NCBI RefSeq assembly: GCF_027595985.1 | Contig: NC_073306.1 | Location: 151,894,919-151,958,918 of the forward strand | Reading direction: 5' to 3' | Length of the DNA: 64,000 bases | Origin: Sorex araneus | Taxonomy: Eukaryota; Chordata; Mammalia; Eulipotyphla; Soricidae | The notes under the pieces: model-generated | Database searches by the model: none | What the model saw: the letters and a program-made list of their open reading frames with translations, nothing else | Told to the model about the DNA's origin: nothing | Made by a program: the position numbers and the translations under genes | Shown: positions 22,250-33,105 of the stretch, piece by piece | How the letters are laid out: every line of letters begins with the position of its first letter | How positions within the stretch are numbered: the first letter of the stretch is position 1

Positions 22250-23500
22250 ATAAGAATTTTATTTTATTGAATAACCATTTGGAAAATTACAATGCTTTCA
22301 GGCTTAAGTCTCAGTCATACAATGCTGAAACAACCATCCCTTCACCAGTGCCCATATCCCACCACCAAAAAAGAACCACAGTACACCTCCCATCCCACCC
22401 ACCCCCGCACCCCCCCGCCTTGTAACTGACAAATTTCACTTTACTTTCTATTTACTTTGGTTACATTCAATATTTCAACACAAACTTCACCATTATTGTT
22501 AGGAGTACCTTACTAGAGTCAGACCTGTTGTGAAGAGAAATGAGGTTGCATGGCCACGGTTTCTGTACTTTAGCAACTAAGTCCAGGGAGATTTCTTCCG
22601 GATATTGGATCATTGCAAGCTTGTAAACCCCATCTGTGGTTGTCATAATATGGCGGTCCCTATGCCCTTCATCCCCGGAAAGGAAGAGGCGAGAGAGAGA
22701 AATACCTTTCCCCTCCTGGGTGGGCATGGGGTCTCGGCTTGGTTCTCAGGCTGGAGACATTCTGCAAGTAGCTGCCCATGTCAAAAGTCGTTTAGCTGGG
22801 TCTGGATTCACACTCCTGCAGCTGTGTGCGGCCCCTGGGATCACATCTCGGCTGCCACAAAACTCACTATTGTTGTTGGAGTTTCCCCCCCCCCCAAATA
22901 TAGCCCTACTGCCAAGGAAGCATTTGATAATTAGTTTTCCACTGCTGAGAATGAAGAGATATGAAGTCCCGCTGCTCCAAGTACATAACTCTTTTTTTTT
23001 CTCTCCTTCCCGTGCCACCAAGTTTGTACCTGCTTAATAGTCATAATATGGCGGACGCCACGCCGCTTCTCCCCGAAAAGGGAAAAAAAAACAAGAAAGA
23101 AGGATATTTCCCCTCCTCGGCCGGCATGGGACTATGGCTTAGTTCACAGTCTAGAGACATGGCTGCAAGCAGTTTCTGGGACCAAAAGTAGTCTAGTTGG
23201 CCTCCGGATCCTGGCCGATCAGCAGCAAAGCGGCCGCACAAAAGTGTGTCCACCTGGGTTGAATCTCAGCTGGGTGTGCGCTGGTATCGGCCCTGGCCTG
23301 AGACTGCCCAAGTGTCGCGCTGTTCCAAGTACATAATTTTTTTTCCTCCTTCCCGCACCACCAAGTTTGTACCTGCTTAATAGACCTCATGATATGGCGG
23401 ATGCCATGCCGCTTCTTCCTGAAAAGGGAAAAGAATAGAGAAAGAAGGATATTTCCTCTCCTCGGCCAGCGTGGCCAGCCTGAGACTTTAGCAGCCTCTC
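22250..23500 (-). mobile_element. Composite GC-rich retroposon A with L1-type tail
   Basis: In sense order (minus): modules beginning near 23500 and sharing the landmarks caccaagtttgtacctgc (23021 and 23364 on the plus strand) and atatggcgg (near 22648, 23046, 23393), spaced about 345–400 bp. A linker and an L1 3' tail follow (22500–22250). The modules are CpG-bearing, unlike the AT-rich surroundings. The exact 5' end and TSD were not resolved. Confidence 0.7.
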
Positions 23501-23509
23501 CTTACTCGT

Positions 23510-23660
23510 CTTTCCCAGTAATTGGAGGCTCTTTCAGGGTCAGGGGAATGAGACTTATCGTTACTGTTTTTGGCATATTGAACACTCCATGAGTAACTTG
23601 CAAGGCTCTGCCTGTGCAGGTGGGATACTTTTAGTAGCTTGCTGGGCTCTCCGAGAGGTA
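23510..23660 (-). repeat. SINE-B, partial, with alternative 3' extension
   Basis: Body with tttttggcatattgaac and gcttgctgggctctccgaga. The 3' side reads ttcagggtcaggggaatgag, which also occurs at 35501–35520 in another copy. Confidence 0.75.
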
Positions 23661-23703
23661 TGTGTGTATATATATGTATATATGTACATATATACATATA
23701 TAA
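23658..23703. repeat. (TA/TG)n microsatellite
   Basis: Alternating TATATG/TACATA, self-complementary in part. Confidence 0.85.
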
Positions 23704-25955
23704 AAAACTCTATGATTTGTTGCCTACTGTCTGAACTCCATCAAATATGGTGTGGTAATTATGGAAAATGGGTAGGAAGTTTCCTATAATGTGTCCGGAA
23801 AGTGGCCTGGAGCGTGGCGGCAGTTGGATAGTGAAGTTGGCTGCTGGTAAGAGTTTAATGTCGTAAGAAATCAGGCTTTTCTGAGCAACCAGATGTGAGT
23901 GTGTCATTTATCTGTGAAGCTGAGCTGGGAATTACGGATGTGTCTGTGCCGTTCCTCGGGGATGGGGAACTGCTGGTTCTGGCGCCTGGTCCCTCGTGTC
24001 TGGGCTCTGGAGCATCTTACTGGAATGGGAGGTTCTAAGAAAGAAAAACAAGTCAGTGTAGCCCTTTCCCAGTGTTTCTTTCTACCCGCTTGACTGGCCT
24101 CAGGGCAGCAGGACACCTGCACCTAACTGGCCAGTCTCCAGTTTGGTTTAGGAACATGTGCAGCTAAGATGGCCATTTTCTCCACATCAGCACTGCCAGG
24201 AACAGGGTGCTATTTTGCTATCCACATAACTTAACACATATCTAACACTAAATTGATCCAAACATTAATCAAGAAAGTGACCTTTTATTGACAGGAATCT
24301 CTCCCCATGTGGCATATAAGAAAACAATCTTCATCCATATCCTCTTTTGTTTAACCCTCCAGAAATTCACACCTTAAATGATTTTACAAACACTACAAAG
24401 ATGTGACTAATGCAAGGGGGTCTTGATGTGATTTTTTTCTACTTTTCTGACATAAAGAATTGGCAAGATCACTTGGCCTGGTGTGAGCAACAGCCAATTA
24501 AATGCTTTGGTCTCAGCTGTTCTACTTGAGACTCAGCTTCTGCTAGTCATTAGCAGTTTTCCCCCTATACCTTTTCTTCCTGATCAGTCACCAGGAGATA
24601 TGCTTTTCCTTGATTATTGACATAAGATCACAGACCAAAGTTTTGGTTTCTACATGTTATTGTTCCAAAAATCAGATTTTTTAGATACCAAGCTTTAATG
24701 AAAAGTAGTTCTGAAAAGTCTTTGTCCCAGGAAGGAGAACCATTTTCTTCCATATGATCCTGCCCACGGGTTTTGCAGGGATTCTGACTCCCATTCTTCC
24801 TTCGAGTCTGCTGGTGGTTGCATTGATATTCTCTTCCTCTCAGCAACAAGACCAACCACTTGATTGGGGTCTGATATGAATCCATTGAGCAGAAAGTCAG
24901 AAGCTATCACATGGGTAGTAAAGATGGTTAAACATGTTTCCCACTTTCCCAAACACAGCAGCTGGGAGTTTCTTGTTTAACCAATTCGTACCCACTGTAG
25001 TAGATGTATGTCACCTCCCTGAGCCCGTGCCTTCCCACCAAGAATCAAGGACCCAAATATAGGCTCTCTGAGTCTCTTTTCTTCTCGTTTCATGTCTAAG
25101 AGAATCAGGTCTCCATGGAAACAATTGAGGATTAATACTCAAAATAGACAATCTTTCATTTCTCTCCGAACAATACAACAAAAATGAAGTTTTTAAAACA
25201 GAAACAAATAATAATTCCTACAACAAATTATAAGGTCCAGTTGCCAACAAGAGGTAGAAAGAAATAGGCCAGCACTCTAAATATACTCTTGAGTGTCTGA
25301 AGATAAAACTCATGGAAGGCCAGAGGTATGAATTTACATGAAAGTAACAACTTCCATGAACACTAGCTTCCATGATACATTTCTTTTAGGATTGGATCCC
25401 AGTGGACTCCAGCGGAACTGGGTTTCTGACCATTTTATTTTATGATAGTGATGACCCTCTTGTATTGTAGCCTGGACTCTTTAGATGAAACAGTGGTAGG
25501 TAGGTTCTAACTTCTTTCATTTTGTTGTTTTTAATTCCTGATCCCCATCACCATTGAATACTATTAATTTTCTCGTGCACCCAATGGAAAACAATATTCT
25601 GAATACTCTAGCTGGTCATCCAAAGCCAAAGAGTTGAAAATAGGAGATTAGAACACTTTGAGTCCTGTTCAAGTGGATTAAATTGTATCTATTTAATCCA
25701 ACAAGAAGTAAGGCAAAGAGATCATTGTCACAGACAGGGAAATGGGTATGTTAGATGAGAAGATTGATTCATTTCAGTTTCAGGTCGAGACCCCATAAGC
25801 AGATACAGATACAGAAAGCTGGCATTGAATCATGACATAAAGAAGATAGAGATTCAGAGAAATAGAGTGGGAGTTCTTTAGCATCCCCTGGGTCTCTAAA
25901 ACTTAGATTTTTTAGTCTAGTGAGATAACTGCATCTATCATCAAAGATACAGATA
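23704..25955. other. Intergenic sequence, nothing firmly recognised
   Basis: Minus ORFs of 85 codons near 24628–24952 overlap each other in different frames and show no recognisable domain. They could be decayed transposon DNA. Confidence 0.45.
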
Positions 25956-26235
25956 GAGGTAGATAATTGTTGTTTGAATTTGCATTTCTTTGTTTTACCT
26001 GTGGGCTGAACTTTCGTTATAGACTTGAACGACTGTTCAATTTTATCCTAGTCTATTTTTTCTTGGAGTTCTCTCCTTTTTCCAATTATTTATTTATTTT
26101 AATAGCCCTTTATTTATTTGTGCTATCTATTTTAATAACCATGGTGACTATTTGCCTAGTAGATTTGTGATGCCTAAATCTTATAGGTTTCTTGGCATTC
26201 AGCATTTGTTGGTATTGTGCAGTGTTTTAGATTTT
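25956..26235 (-). mobile_element. Old LINE-1 fragment
   Basis: tgaatttgcatttctttg, gggctgaactttcgttat and then the region with ttggagttctctcctttttc resemble the reverse complement of an old L1 ORF2 C-terminal coding stretch. Confidence 0.55.
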
Positions 26236-26282
26236 ACAGTATAAAATAAAAATTTTTTCCATGGAAACTTCTCTCTCCTTTT

Positions 26283-27087
26283 TTCTGTTTAATAAATTTA
26301 TTTATTGAATCACTGTGAGAGCAATTACAAAGATTTTGGGTTTAAATCTTAGTCATACAATGATAAAACACCCATCCCTTCACCAGTGCACATTTTCCAC
26401 CACCCAAAACTCCAGTATACCCCCCATCCCACGCCCTCCACCTATCTGTGTGGCAGGTGATTTCCACATTATACTCTCTCTACTTTGATTACATTCAATA
26501 TTTCAACACCAGACCCATCATTATTATTTGGGATTTTACCTCCACACTAAGATCTGCCAAAAAGGCAACATTAGACAATTTTTTTTCTTTTGCTGATCAC
26601 GAATAGCATATGAATAGCGGCCATGTAATTTTGGAATTCTAAAACTTCAATAATCTAATCAGGAGGGATTTCTGCCAAAAGCCTCTGGATTCTGAGATTG
26701 ATTTTTATTTATTTATTTATTTATTTTCCTGAGATTTCTTTTTGAGTCTCTGGGATCATGGCCGTTAAGCAGCTTGATCAGGAGCCAGAGAGGCTGTTCG
26801 TGGGTGGCAACTCGGGGTCTCACTGAGGTGGGGAAGGAAAGGGCCGACTCCAGCCCCATCCCTTTAGGCCCCCCAAGTGTCTTGTCACTGCGGGCCCATA
26901 CCTAACTGTCCACTGGCCTCTGGAAGATGGCGGCCACCAAGCCACCAGGGAGAACAGGCGGAGGGACAGCACCTTTTCCCACCTGGGGTGGCCCGGCGCC
27001 GGAAACCTAATTCGCAGTCCGGACGCATTTCTGCCAAAAGCCACTAGGTTTTGAGATTTGTTTCTGAGTCTCTGGGATCATGGCCTT
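26283..27087 (-). mobile_element. Composite GC-rich retroposon B with L1-type tail
   Basis: L1-type tail at 26283–26500, then the family linker (tcattattatttgggatttt), then GC-rich module sequence. The module landmark atttctgccaaaagcc occurs at 26668 and 27027, and agtctctgggatcatggcc at about 26744 and 27066. It contains aagatggcggcc (26924–26935), a YY1-type core. A (TTTA)n run lies at 26702–26726. The right end is interrupted by element C. Confidence 0.7.
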
Positions 27088-27100
27088 TCTTTTGCTTTTT
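27088..27100. repeat. TSD left copy of composite C (TCTTTTGCTTTTT)
   Basis: Exact 13-bp match at 28244–28256. Confidence 0.8.
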
Positions 27101-27627
27101 TTTTTTTTTTTTTTAATTTTTATTAAATCACCATGTGGAAAGTTACAAAGTTCTCAGGTTTATATGTCAGTTATACAATATTCAAACACCCATCCCTTCA
27201 CCAGTGCCCAAATTCCACCACCAGAAACCCCAGTTTACCCCCCGCCCCCACCCCCTACCCCCTACTGTATAACTAATGAATTTCACTTCATTTTTTCTTT
27301 ACCTTGATTACATTCCATAATTCAACACAAAACTCACTATAGTTGACATAACTCTCTCTCTCTCTTTTTTTTCTCTTTTTCCTTTTCCATTTTTTTTTTT
27401 AAATTTTTCCCCCTCATCCCCCTTCCTGCGCCTCATAGTATGGTGTACTCCACGCCACGTTGGCCAGCGTGGGGCTTTTGCTTAGCTCATAGTCCAGAGG
27501 TGGCTGTTACATTAAGAACCTTCAATATTTCAACAAAAACTTACTGTTATTATTTGGAGTTTCCCCCCCAAGTCTGACCTGTTCAAATGGAACCCTTTCA
27601 CATTGATGACAATTATAAATGTTAAGT

Positions 27628-27653
27628 CGCGCGGACGCGGTAGCGTCCGCGCG
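27628..27653. other. Perfect GC hairpin, 11-bp stem
   Basis: cgcgcggacgc, loop ggta, gcgtccgcgcg. It is embedded in AT-rich sequence inside composite C. Confidence 0.9.
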
Positions 27654-27704
27654 GTTTTGGATTTCTGTATAAAGTCCTGGGAAAATTCTGCCAGAAATTA
27701 CATA

Positions 27705-27895
27705 TTTCCTCCGTTAGCCGGCGTGGGGCAAAGGCTTAATTCACAGTCTCCATACATGGGTGCAGGCACTTGCTGGAAACCCAATTCCTAAAGCTGTCTC
27801 TGGTTCCCGCTTGTTCCACATCCACCGGCTCTGCAGGGGCATGGGCGCCCGGGCCGAAAACCCGGCCGGCCGGAGCTGAGCACGGGCCCGACTAG
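27705..27895 (-). repeat. Module copy 2 of composite C (partial)
   Basis: 191 bp, matching 28052–28242 with two substitutions that I can see, at an offset of 347 bp. Confidence 0.95.
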
Positions 27896-28051
27896 GGCTG
27901 GCTCTGTATCCTGCGGCTGTTTCAAGTTCAAAGCACACATTTTTTTTTTTTTTTTTTCCGCGCCACCAAGTTCGTACCTTCTCAACGGACCCACAAAATG
28001 TCGGACACCACGCCTTCTCCCGGAGGGGAGAGAGACCAAGAAGGAAGGTTC

Positions 28052-28242
28052 TTTCCTCCGTTAGCCGGCGTGGGGCAAAGGCTTAATTCACAGTCTCCAT
28101 ACATGGGTGCAGGCACTTGCTGGAACCCCAATTCCTAAAGCTGTCTCTGGTTCCCGCTTGTTCCACATCCACCGGCTCTGCAGGGGCATGGGCGCCCGGG
28201 CCGAAAACCCGGCCGGCCGGAGCCGAGCACGGGCCCGACTAG
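28052..28242 (-). repeat. Module copy 1 of composite C (matching part)
   Basis: Nearly identical to 27705–27895. It contains cccgggccgaaaacccgg and ggccggccgg, so it is very CpG-rich. Confidence 0.95.
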
Positions 28243-28243
28243 C

Positions 28244-28256
28244 TCTTTTGCTTTTT
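28244..28256. repeat. TSD right copy of composite C
   Basis: Exact match to 27088–27100. Confidence 0.8.
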
Positions 28257-28770
28257 AACTTGAGAATTCAGGCCACAATCTCCTATCATATGATAATTAA
28301 ATTTTTCTTTATTTTGTCAATTGTTTCACACATTTAGCTCCTGGCTCCCAGTGAAATTTATTTTTATTTCTCTGAGTCTGTGCATTTATAATATGTCCTC
28401 CTCTTCCAGTTAACTAATCGTATAAATACTGTATATCAAATAATTTTATCACCTCTGTGCATAATGGGAAATAGAATCTTTAAAAAAAACTAAAATTTCT
28501 TCATGAGCCATATGCCTGGTTTCATGTCTGTCAGTTGTCTAATGCCTAATGTATTTTGAATCATTGATGCTTTATACTGCATCAAAATAGAGAAAAACTC
28601 TCCCCACCAGTAGTTCTAATGTTCAGAAAGCTTTCCTAGCGATTCTGCCCAAATGAATTTCATAAAGAAATTTAGAATGATGTTTGTCACAGAAATTATT
28701 TTGGGATTTTGACTGAATATTTACGTTAAGTCAAGAGAAACTTACATCTTTGTAGAAACATCATCATAAT
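28257..28770. other. Intergenic AT-rich sequence, nothing recognised
   Basis: No supported feature. Confidence 0.5.
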
Positions 28771-28774
28771 AGTA

Positions 28775-28985
28775 CTTCGTGTTTAATGAATACTTTTGAT
28801 GTTCCAAAAGTGAGACATAAATATTATCTTCGGCAATTCTCAAAATAATCTTAACAGATTGGTACTATTATGGAACTCATTTGACAAATGAGGCCAAGAT
28901 AAATTATATGTCTTTCCAAAAATCATGCAGCTGATTAGAGGCACAGTTAGGACTTAAATTCAGGTTTGACTCTATAGATAGACTG
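28775..28985 (-). repeat. MIR element fragment
   Basis: Reverse MIR pattern: ggtactattatggaactcat, ttgacaaatgaggccaag, catgcagctgattagaggc, attcaggtttgactc. Confidence 0.75.
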
Positions 28986-29044
28986 ATCTTGTTCTTTTAG
29001 ATATCTTCTTTTGAAGGGGCAGTTAAGAGCAAAGAGTCCATAAA

Positions 29045-29145
29045 CTGAGGCTATTCCTGACAGTGCTCAGGAGAGAACATCCAATGCAAGGAATCAAACT
29101 GGGGTTGGTGGCATGTAAGGCCACACTACCTCTATATCATTTTTT
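29045..29145 (-). repeat. SINE-A fragment, diverged
   Basis: cagtgctcagg and aatcaaactggggttgg (box B complement) are kept. Confidence 0.5.
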
Positions 29146-29195
29146 TTTTCTGTATCTTAGTAGAGTTTAAGTGTTTTGTTCATATATGACATATT

Positions 29196-29604
29196 AAAAA
29201 TTAAGACTATAGAGGTAAGGACCGGCCTCACATGCTGGAGGAAAAGGCAGCTCAGATAGAGAAGGAAACACCAAGGATGTTGGGAGGAGCCATTCGGGTT
29301 GAAAGATGCGTGCCAAAAGTAGACCATAGACCGAACATGATGGCCACTCAATACCTCTATTACAAACCACAACATCCAAAAGGAGAGAGGGAGCAAAAGG
29401 GAATAGCCCATCACAGAGGCAGGGCGGGGTGGTGGGGACAGGGTGGGGGTGGTGGGAGGGATTCTGGGACCATTGGTGGTGGAAAACGAGCACTGGTGGA
29501 GGGATGGGTGCTCTATCATTGTATGACTGAAACGCAAGCATGAAAGTTTGTAAGCCTATAACTGTACCTCACAGTAATTCACTAATTAAAAAAATTAAGA
29601 CTAT
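29196..29604 (+). mobile_element. 5'-truncated L1 3'UTR with 15-bp TSD
   Basis: TSD AAAAATTAAGACTAT at 29196–29210 and 29590–29604. The insert (29211–29589) has G-rich polypurine sequence, the 3' terminus and a short A-tail. Confidence 0.9.
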
Positions 29605-29689
29605 CCTTCAAGTTTATATATTCTTTATTTTAATTTTAATGGTTATTTTTGACTTTTTATATCTATAGTGTGCCTAGTCAACATACCAA

Positions 29690-30020
29690 TATGTTAAAAT
29701 TGTTTCACTGGACTTTGACCAGCAAATATTTTAATATTAATATTGGTAAGATTATAATTATCCTTAAATTGATATATAGATTCCATACAATACTCATCAA
29801 AATTCCAATTAGTGTCTTGCAGAAATTGATAAGCTGATCTTAAAATTCATGTGGAAATGCAAAAAATTTATAATAGCCAAAGCAATTGTATGAAAAAAAA
29901 AACAAAGTTGTAGTATTTGCATTTCCTGATTTCAAAACTTACTACAAAGTTACAGTAACTAGCACGATGCAGAAGTAGCATAGACATATAGATAAGTAGA
30001 ATAGAATCAAGAGTTTTTTA
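29690..30020 (+). mobile_element. Old LINE-1 ORF2 fragment
   Basis: attccatacaatactcatca, ttaaaattcatgtggaaatg, aatagccaaagcaattgtat and actacaaagttacagtaac follow the standard L1 ORF2 order (end of the reverse-transcriptase region). Confidence 0.8.
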
Positions 30021-30119
30021 AAGCTTCCTTTTTATGGGCACTTAATTTTCAAGAAGAAAGCCACAATAACTAAATAATTATATATTATGTAAATTATGCA
30101 CAATTAAATAATTTAGTCT

Positions 30120-30295
30120 TTGTTTTGGGGTTTTGTTTTTGGCTTGTTTTTAAAAAAATACATCTTGTGGTACTCTAGGCTTGCTCTTGTCTCTGTGCTC
30201 AGGAATCACCACTGGGAATTGATGCCAGGTATCAAATTGGATTAGCCAAGTACATGGCAAGCACCTTTACTTCTGTGCTATCTCCTTGGTTCACA
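30120..30295 (-). repeat. SINE-A, old
   Basis: tctctgtgctcaggaatcac, tatcaaattggattagcc and ctgtgctatctccttgg landmarks. Confidence 0.7.
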
Positions 30296-31840
30296 GATGA
30301 ATCTTAATAACATTAAAGTATTTTAAATAAATCAGTACCAAAAGACATAATATAATTTTATTAAAATGGCATGTCCAGTATTACCAAATCTATTTAGAAA
30401 GTGAACTAATGGTGGTGGGGTGATTGAGGTACAAGGAGGGTGAGGTTTTAGGAAGAACACGATGGAGTTGTCTAAAAATAGGCTATTACAGTTGTAACAT
30501 CCAAATATACTTGGATATTGAATATCTGAATGTTGATATATTCAAGTCTGTGAATATATTAAAACCCACTTGATCATGTATCTCAATAGGGTTATTATGT
30601 GCTATGTGAATTATATCTCAGTTAAGCTGTTGTTGAAGGAAAGCATCACTTCGTATCTTTTATATTTTGTGGGTAGGACTTCCAGGTCGCACCTTGTGGT
30701 GTTGCGGGAACCACCTGGTGTGGGTATGCTAAGTCTGTTCCCTAACTGTGTTCTCTCACCCAGCACTCAGATCCTTTCTAACAGGCCTGTGTGCTATTCT
30801 TCTGTTTTGTCTGAAAAACCACAGACATGCCATATACTACACAGGAAAATATAGGCCCTTGGGATGCTGCATCTCATTCCCTGATCCAGGGAACATCAGT
30901 GGGAGTGGAGTGTCATCTCTTTTGACAAGGTGGGACTTTCGTGGAAGCTAAACTTTATTGTCATATTCCTATGTGGAGGATAACTCCCAAGTATTTATCT
31001 TTTACTTGTATGAATTTATTTCATGTCCAAGCAAGTATTTATTTTAATATGTGGGCCAAAATATTAAATGTACTTGTGTGAGTTTATCTAATGTTCAAGC
31101 AAGTATTTATGTTTATATGGAGGCAGGAATTTTAAATGCTAAATGAAAACGAGTGGGAAGAATAATAGTGGGCCGGTTTATCTGTCTAAAGATGATAGGC
31201 TTTCTCAAAAACTCTGACTGGAAGGAAACTCTTCGTTAATAGTATCATTATCGAGCAACAAAGAATAAAAATTAAAAGCCAAGCCTCATCTTAATACAAC
31301 TCCTATCCCCAAAGCACAGTCAAATAAAGATAAGAAAAAACAAGTAGAAAATACTAAAAATAAGTGAAATTAAATAATAAACCTTAATATCAATGTGAAA
31401 TAAACGTACATCTCTGAAGAAAAATCATAATAAACCTTTTAAAAGCATTCTGGGGTCAGATGGTCATGCGCTGATTACAGAACCCAGAGCAGACAGAGTT
31501 CTTTCAAGCTTACATTTTGCAAATAGCATAATTCTCCTAGTGTGATGAGACAAAAATAGAACAAAGGAGGAAAGCATTAGGTCAGTTCTACTTTGAACAC
31601 AGATGTATGCAGCATAAATGAAATAGGAGCAAATATAACAGCATATTAAAGGAATAATTTAGCATGAACAGGTAGAGTTTGACCTAGCAAAGTTAGGAGC
31701 TATATCAATGAAATATACCTCATTAAGAGCACAGAAGGAAAAAGTACTTTTGAGAACATCCTTTAGTTGACAAAATGGCACTTGCTAAAATTTAGCTTCC
31801 ACTGGTGATTACATAAAAAAAGTATTAGGAAGTTTCAGAA
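30296..31840. other. Intergenic AT-rich sequence, nothing recognised
   Basis: Short internal similarity only: two related stretches near 31013–31053 and 31079–31119 (tatttcatgtccaagcaagtatttat versus a diverged copy). No gene. Confidence 0.5.
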
Positions 31841-31842
31841 GA

Positions 31843-32055
31843 CAGCACTGTAGCACTGTCATCCCGTTGTGATTTGCTCAAGCGGACACCAGTAACGTCT
31901 CCATTGTGAGACTTGTTACTGTTTTTGGCATATCGAATATGCCACGCTCTGCTGTGCCGGCGGGATACTCTTGGTAGCTTGCTGGGCTCTCTGAGAGGAA
32001 TGGAGGAATCGAAACCCGGTGGGCCGAGTGCAAGGCAAATGCCCTACCAAACAGA
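31843..32055 (-). repeat. SINE-B, shortened
   Basis: catcccgttgtgatttgctc through gaatcgaaacccggtgggcc; a small deletion before gctctgctgtgc. Confidence 0.9.
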
Positions 32056-32239
32056 CACAAATCGCAGCCCCACCAAGACCCAAGGAGCTCCTAACATCAG
32101 GTAATGACAGCAATTTGGATTAAAATAGGATTGAAATAATTTTCTTGGTAAATGAAGCCTAGAATCTTCATTCAAAGTCAGCATTCTTTCTATACTATAG
32201 GACTGGCAGCATCATTCGGAGTCAAGAAATACACTTACA

Positions 32240-32515
32240 GGTCTTCTGAGCCCACCAGGAGTGATCCCCCGGTGCAGAGCCAGGAGTAAGCCCTGAGCAC
32301 AGCTGGGTGTAGTGTAATCAAAACCAAGACCAACAAAAAATAACCCCAGAGGGGTGGGACAGATAGTACGGCAGGTAGGGCACTTTTTCTGTATGGTACC
32401 TACCAGGGTTTGATCCTCAACACCCCATGTGGTTCCCTGAGCCTGTCAGGGGTGACACCTGAGAACCCACAGCCAGGAGTAAACCCTGAGCTGTGGGTGT
32501 GGCCCAAAAATAAAA
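32240..32515 (+). repeat. Two tandem SINE-A copies
   Basis: A 3' part (32240–32340, ccaggagtaagccctgagc) is followed by a full diverged copy (32348–32515) with gggacagatagtacggcagg and gggtttgatcc. Confidence 0.75.
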
Positions 32516-32564
32516 GAAGAAAAAAAGAAAAGACATCCACTTGAAACAATCTTTTTCAACTTAG

Positions 32565-32705
32565 GACTATTTGGGGGGCAGTTCTCAGGAGCTGCTCTGA
32601 ATCCTGCTGGATGGTGAGAGACAGGTCTGGGGACCACAGGCTTTGAGGATGGAACCTGGATCTCCCAGAAGCAAGTGCTTTACATGCATTCAGCATTCCA
32701 AGTCA
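32565..32705 (-). repeat. SINE-A, old
   Basis: gcagttctcaggagctgct and gatggaacctggatctccc retain the SINE-A order. Confidence 0.55.
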
Positions 32706-32744
32706 GGAGTATTTAATTCTATTTTATTTTTAACTTTTTTTTTT

Positions 32745-32908
32745 TAGGAGGAGACCATGCCAGGATGCTCAGGGTTTACTCCTGGCTTTGCATCCAGGGA
32801 TCACTCCCGATGGGCTCACGGGACCATACGGTTGCCAGGGATCAAATCCTGGTTGGTCACAAGCAAAGCAAACACCCTACCCGCTGAACTATCACTCCAG
32901 TTCCATCT
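32745..32908 (-). repeat. SINE-A
   Basis: tactcctggctttgcatcca, gggaccatacggttgccagg and ctgaactatcactccag. Confidence 0.85.
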
Positions 32909-32949
32909 ATTCTACTTATTAAATTTCTTCTTCTTCTTTTTTTTTTTTT

Positions 32950-33105
32950 TAGTTTTTGGGCCAAGCCCAGCAGTGTTCCTGGCTCTGTGCTCAGGGATCA
33001 GGGTGGAGTTGGGGGGCTGTACAGAGTGCTGGGGTGGAACTGGGGTTAGTCATGTCAAGGTGAGCACCTTAACCCCTGCTCTGTCTCTTTATCCTGCAGG
33101 AATTT
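32950..33105 (-). repeat. SINE-A, old
   Basis: gggccaagcccagcagtgtt, ctctgtgctcagggatcagg and aactggggttagtcatg. Confidence 0.75.

Larger units (their letters stand above)
27101..28243 (-). mobile_element. Composite GC-rich retroposon C with L1-type tail, TSD-flanked
   Basis: A complete 1.14-kb insertion. Sense order (minus): full 347-bp GC-rich module (28242–27896), partial second module (27895–27705), a unique part with a GC hairpin, the shared linker (ttattatttggagtttcccc on the plus strand), an L1-type 3' tail and a poly(A) (poly-T at 27096–27114). No ORF of note, so it must be non-autonomous, presumably moved by L1. Confidence 0.85.

Noticed and set aside
22636-23037. 133-codon plus ORF
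   Set aside because: Antisense of composite element A; no protein similarity recognised.
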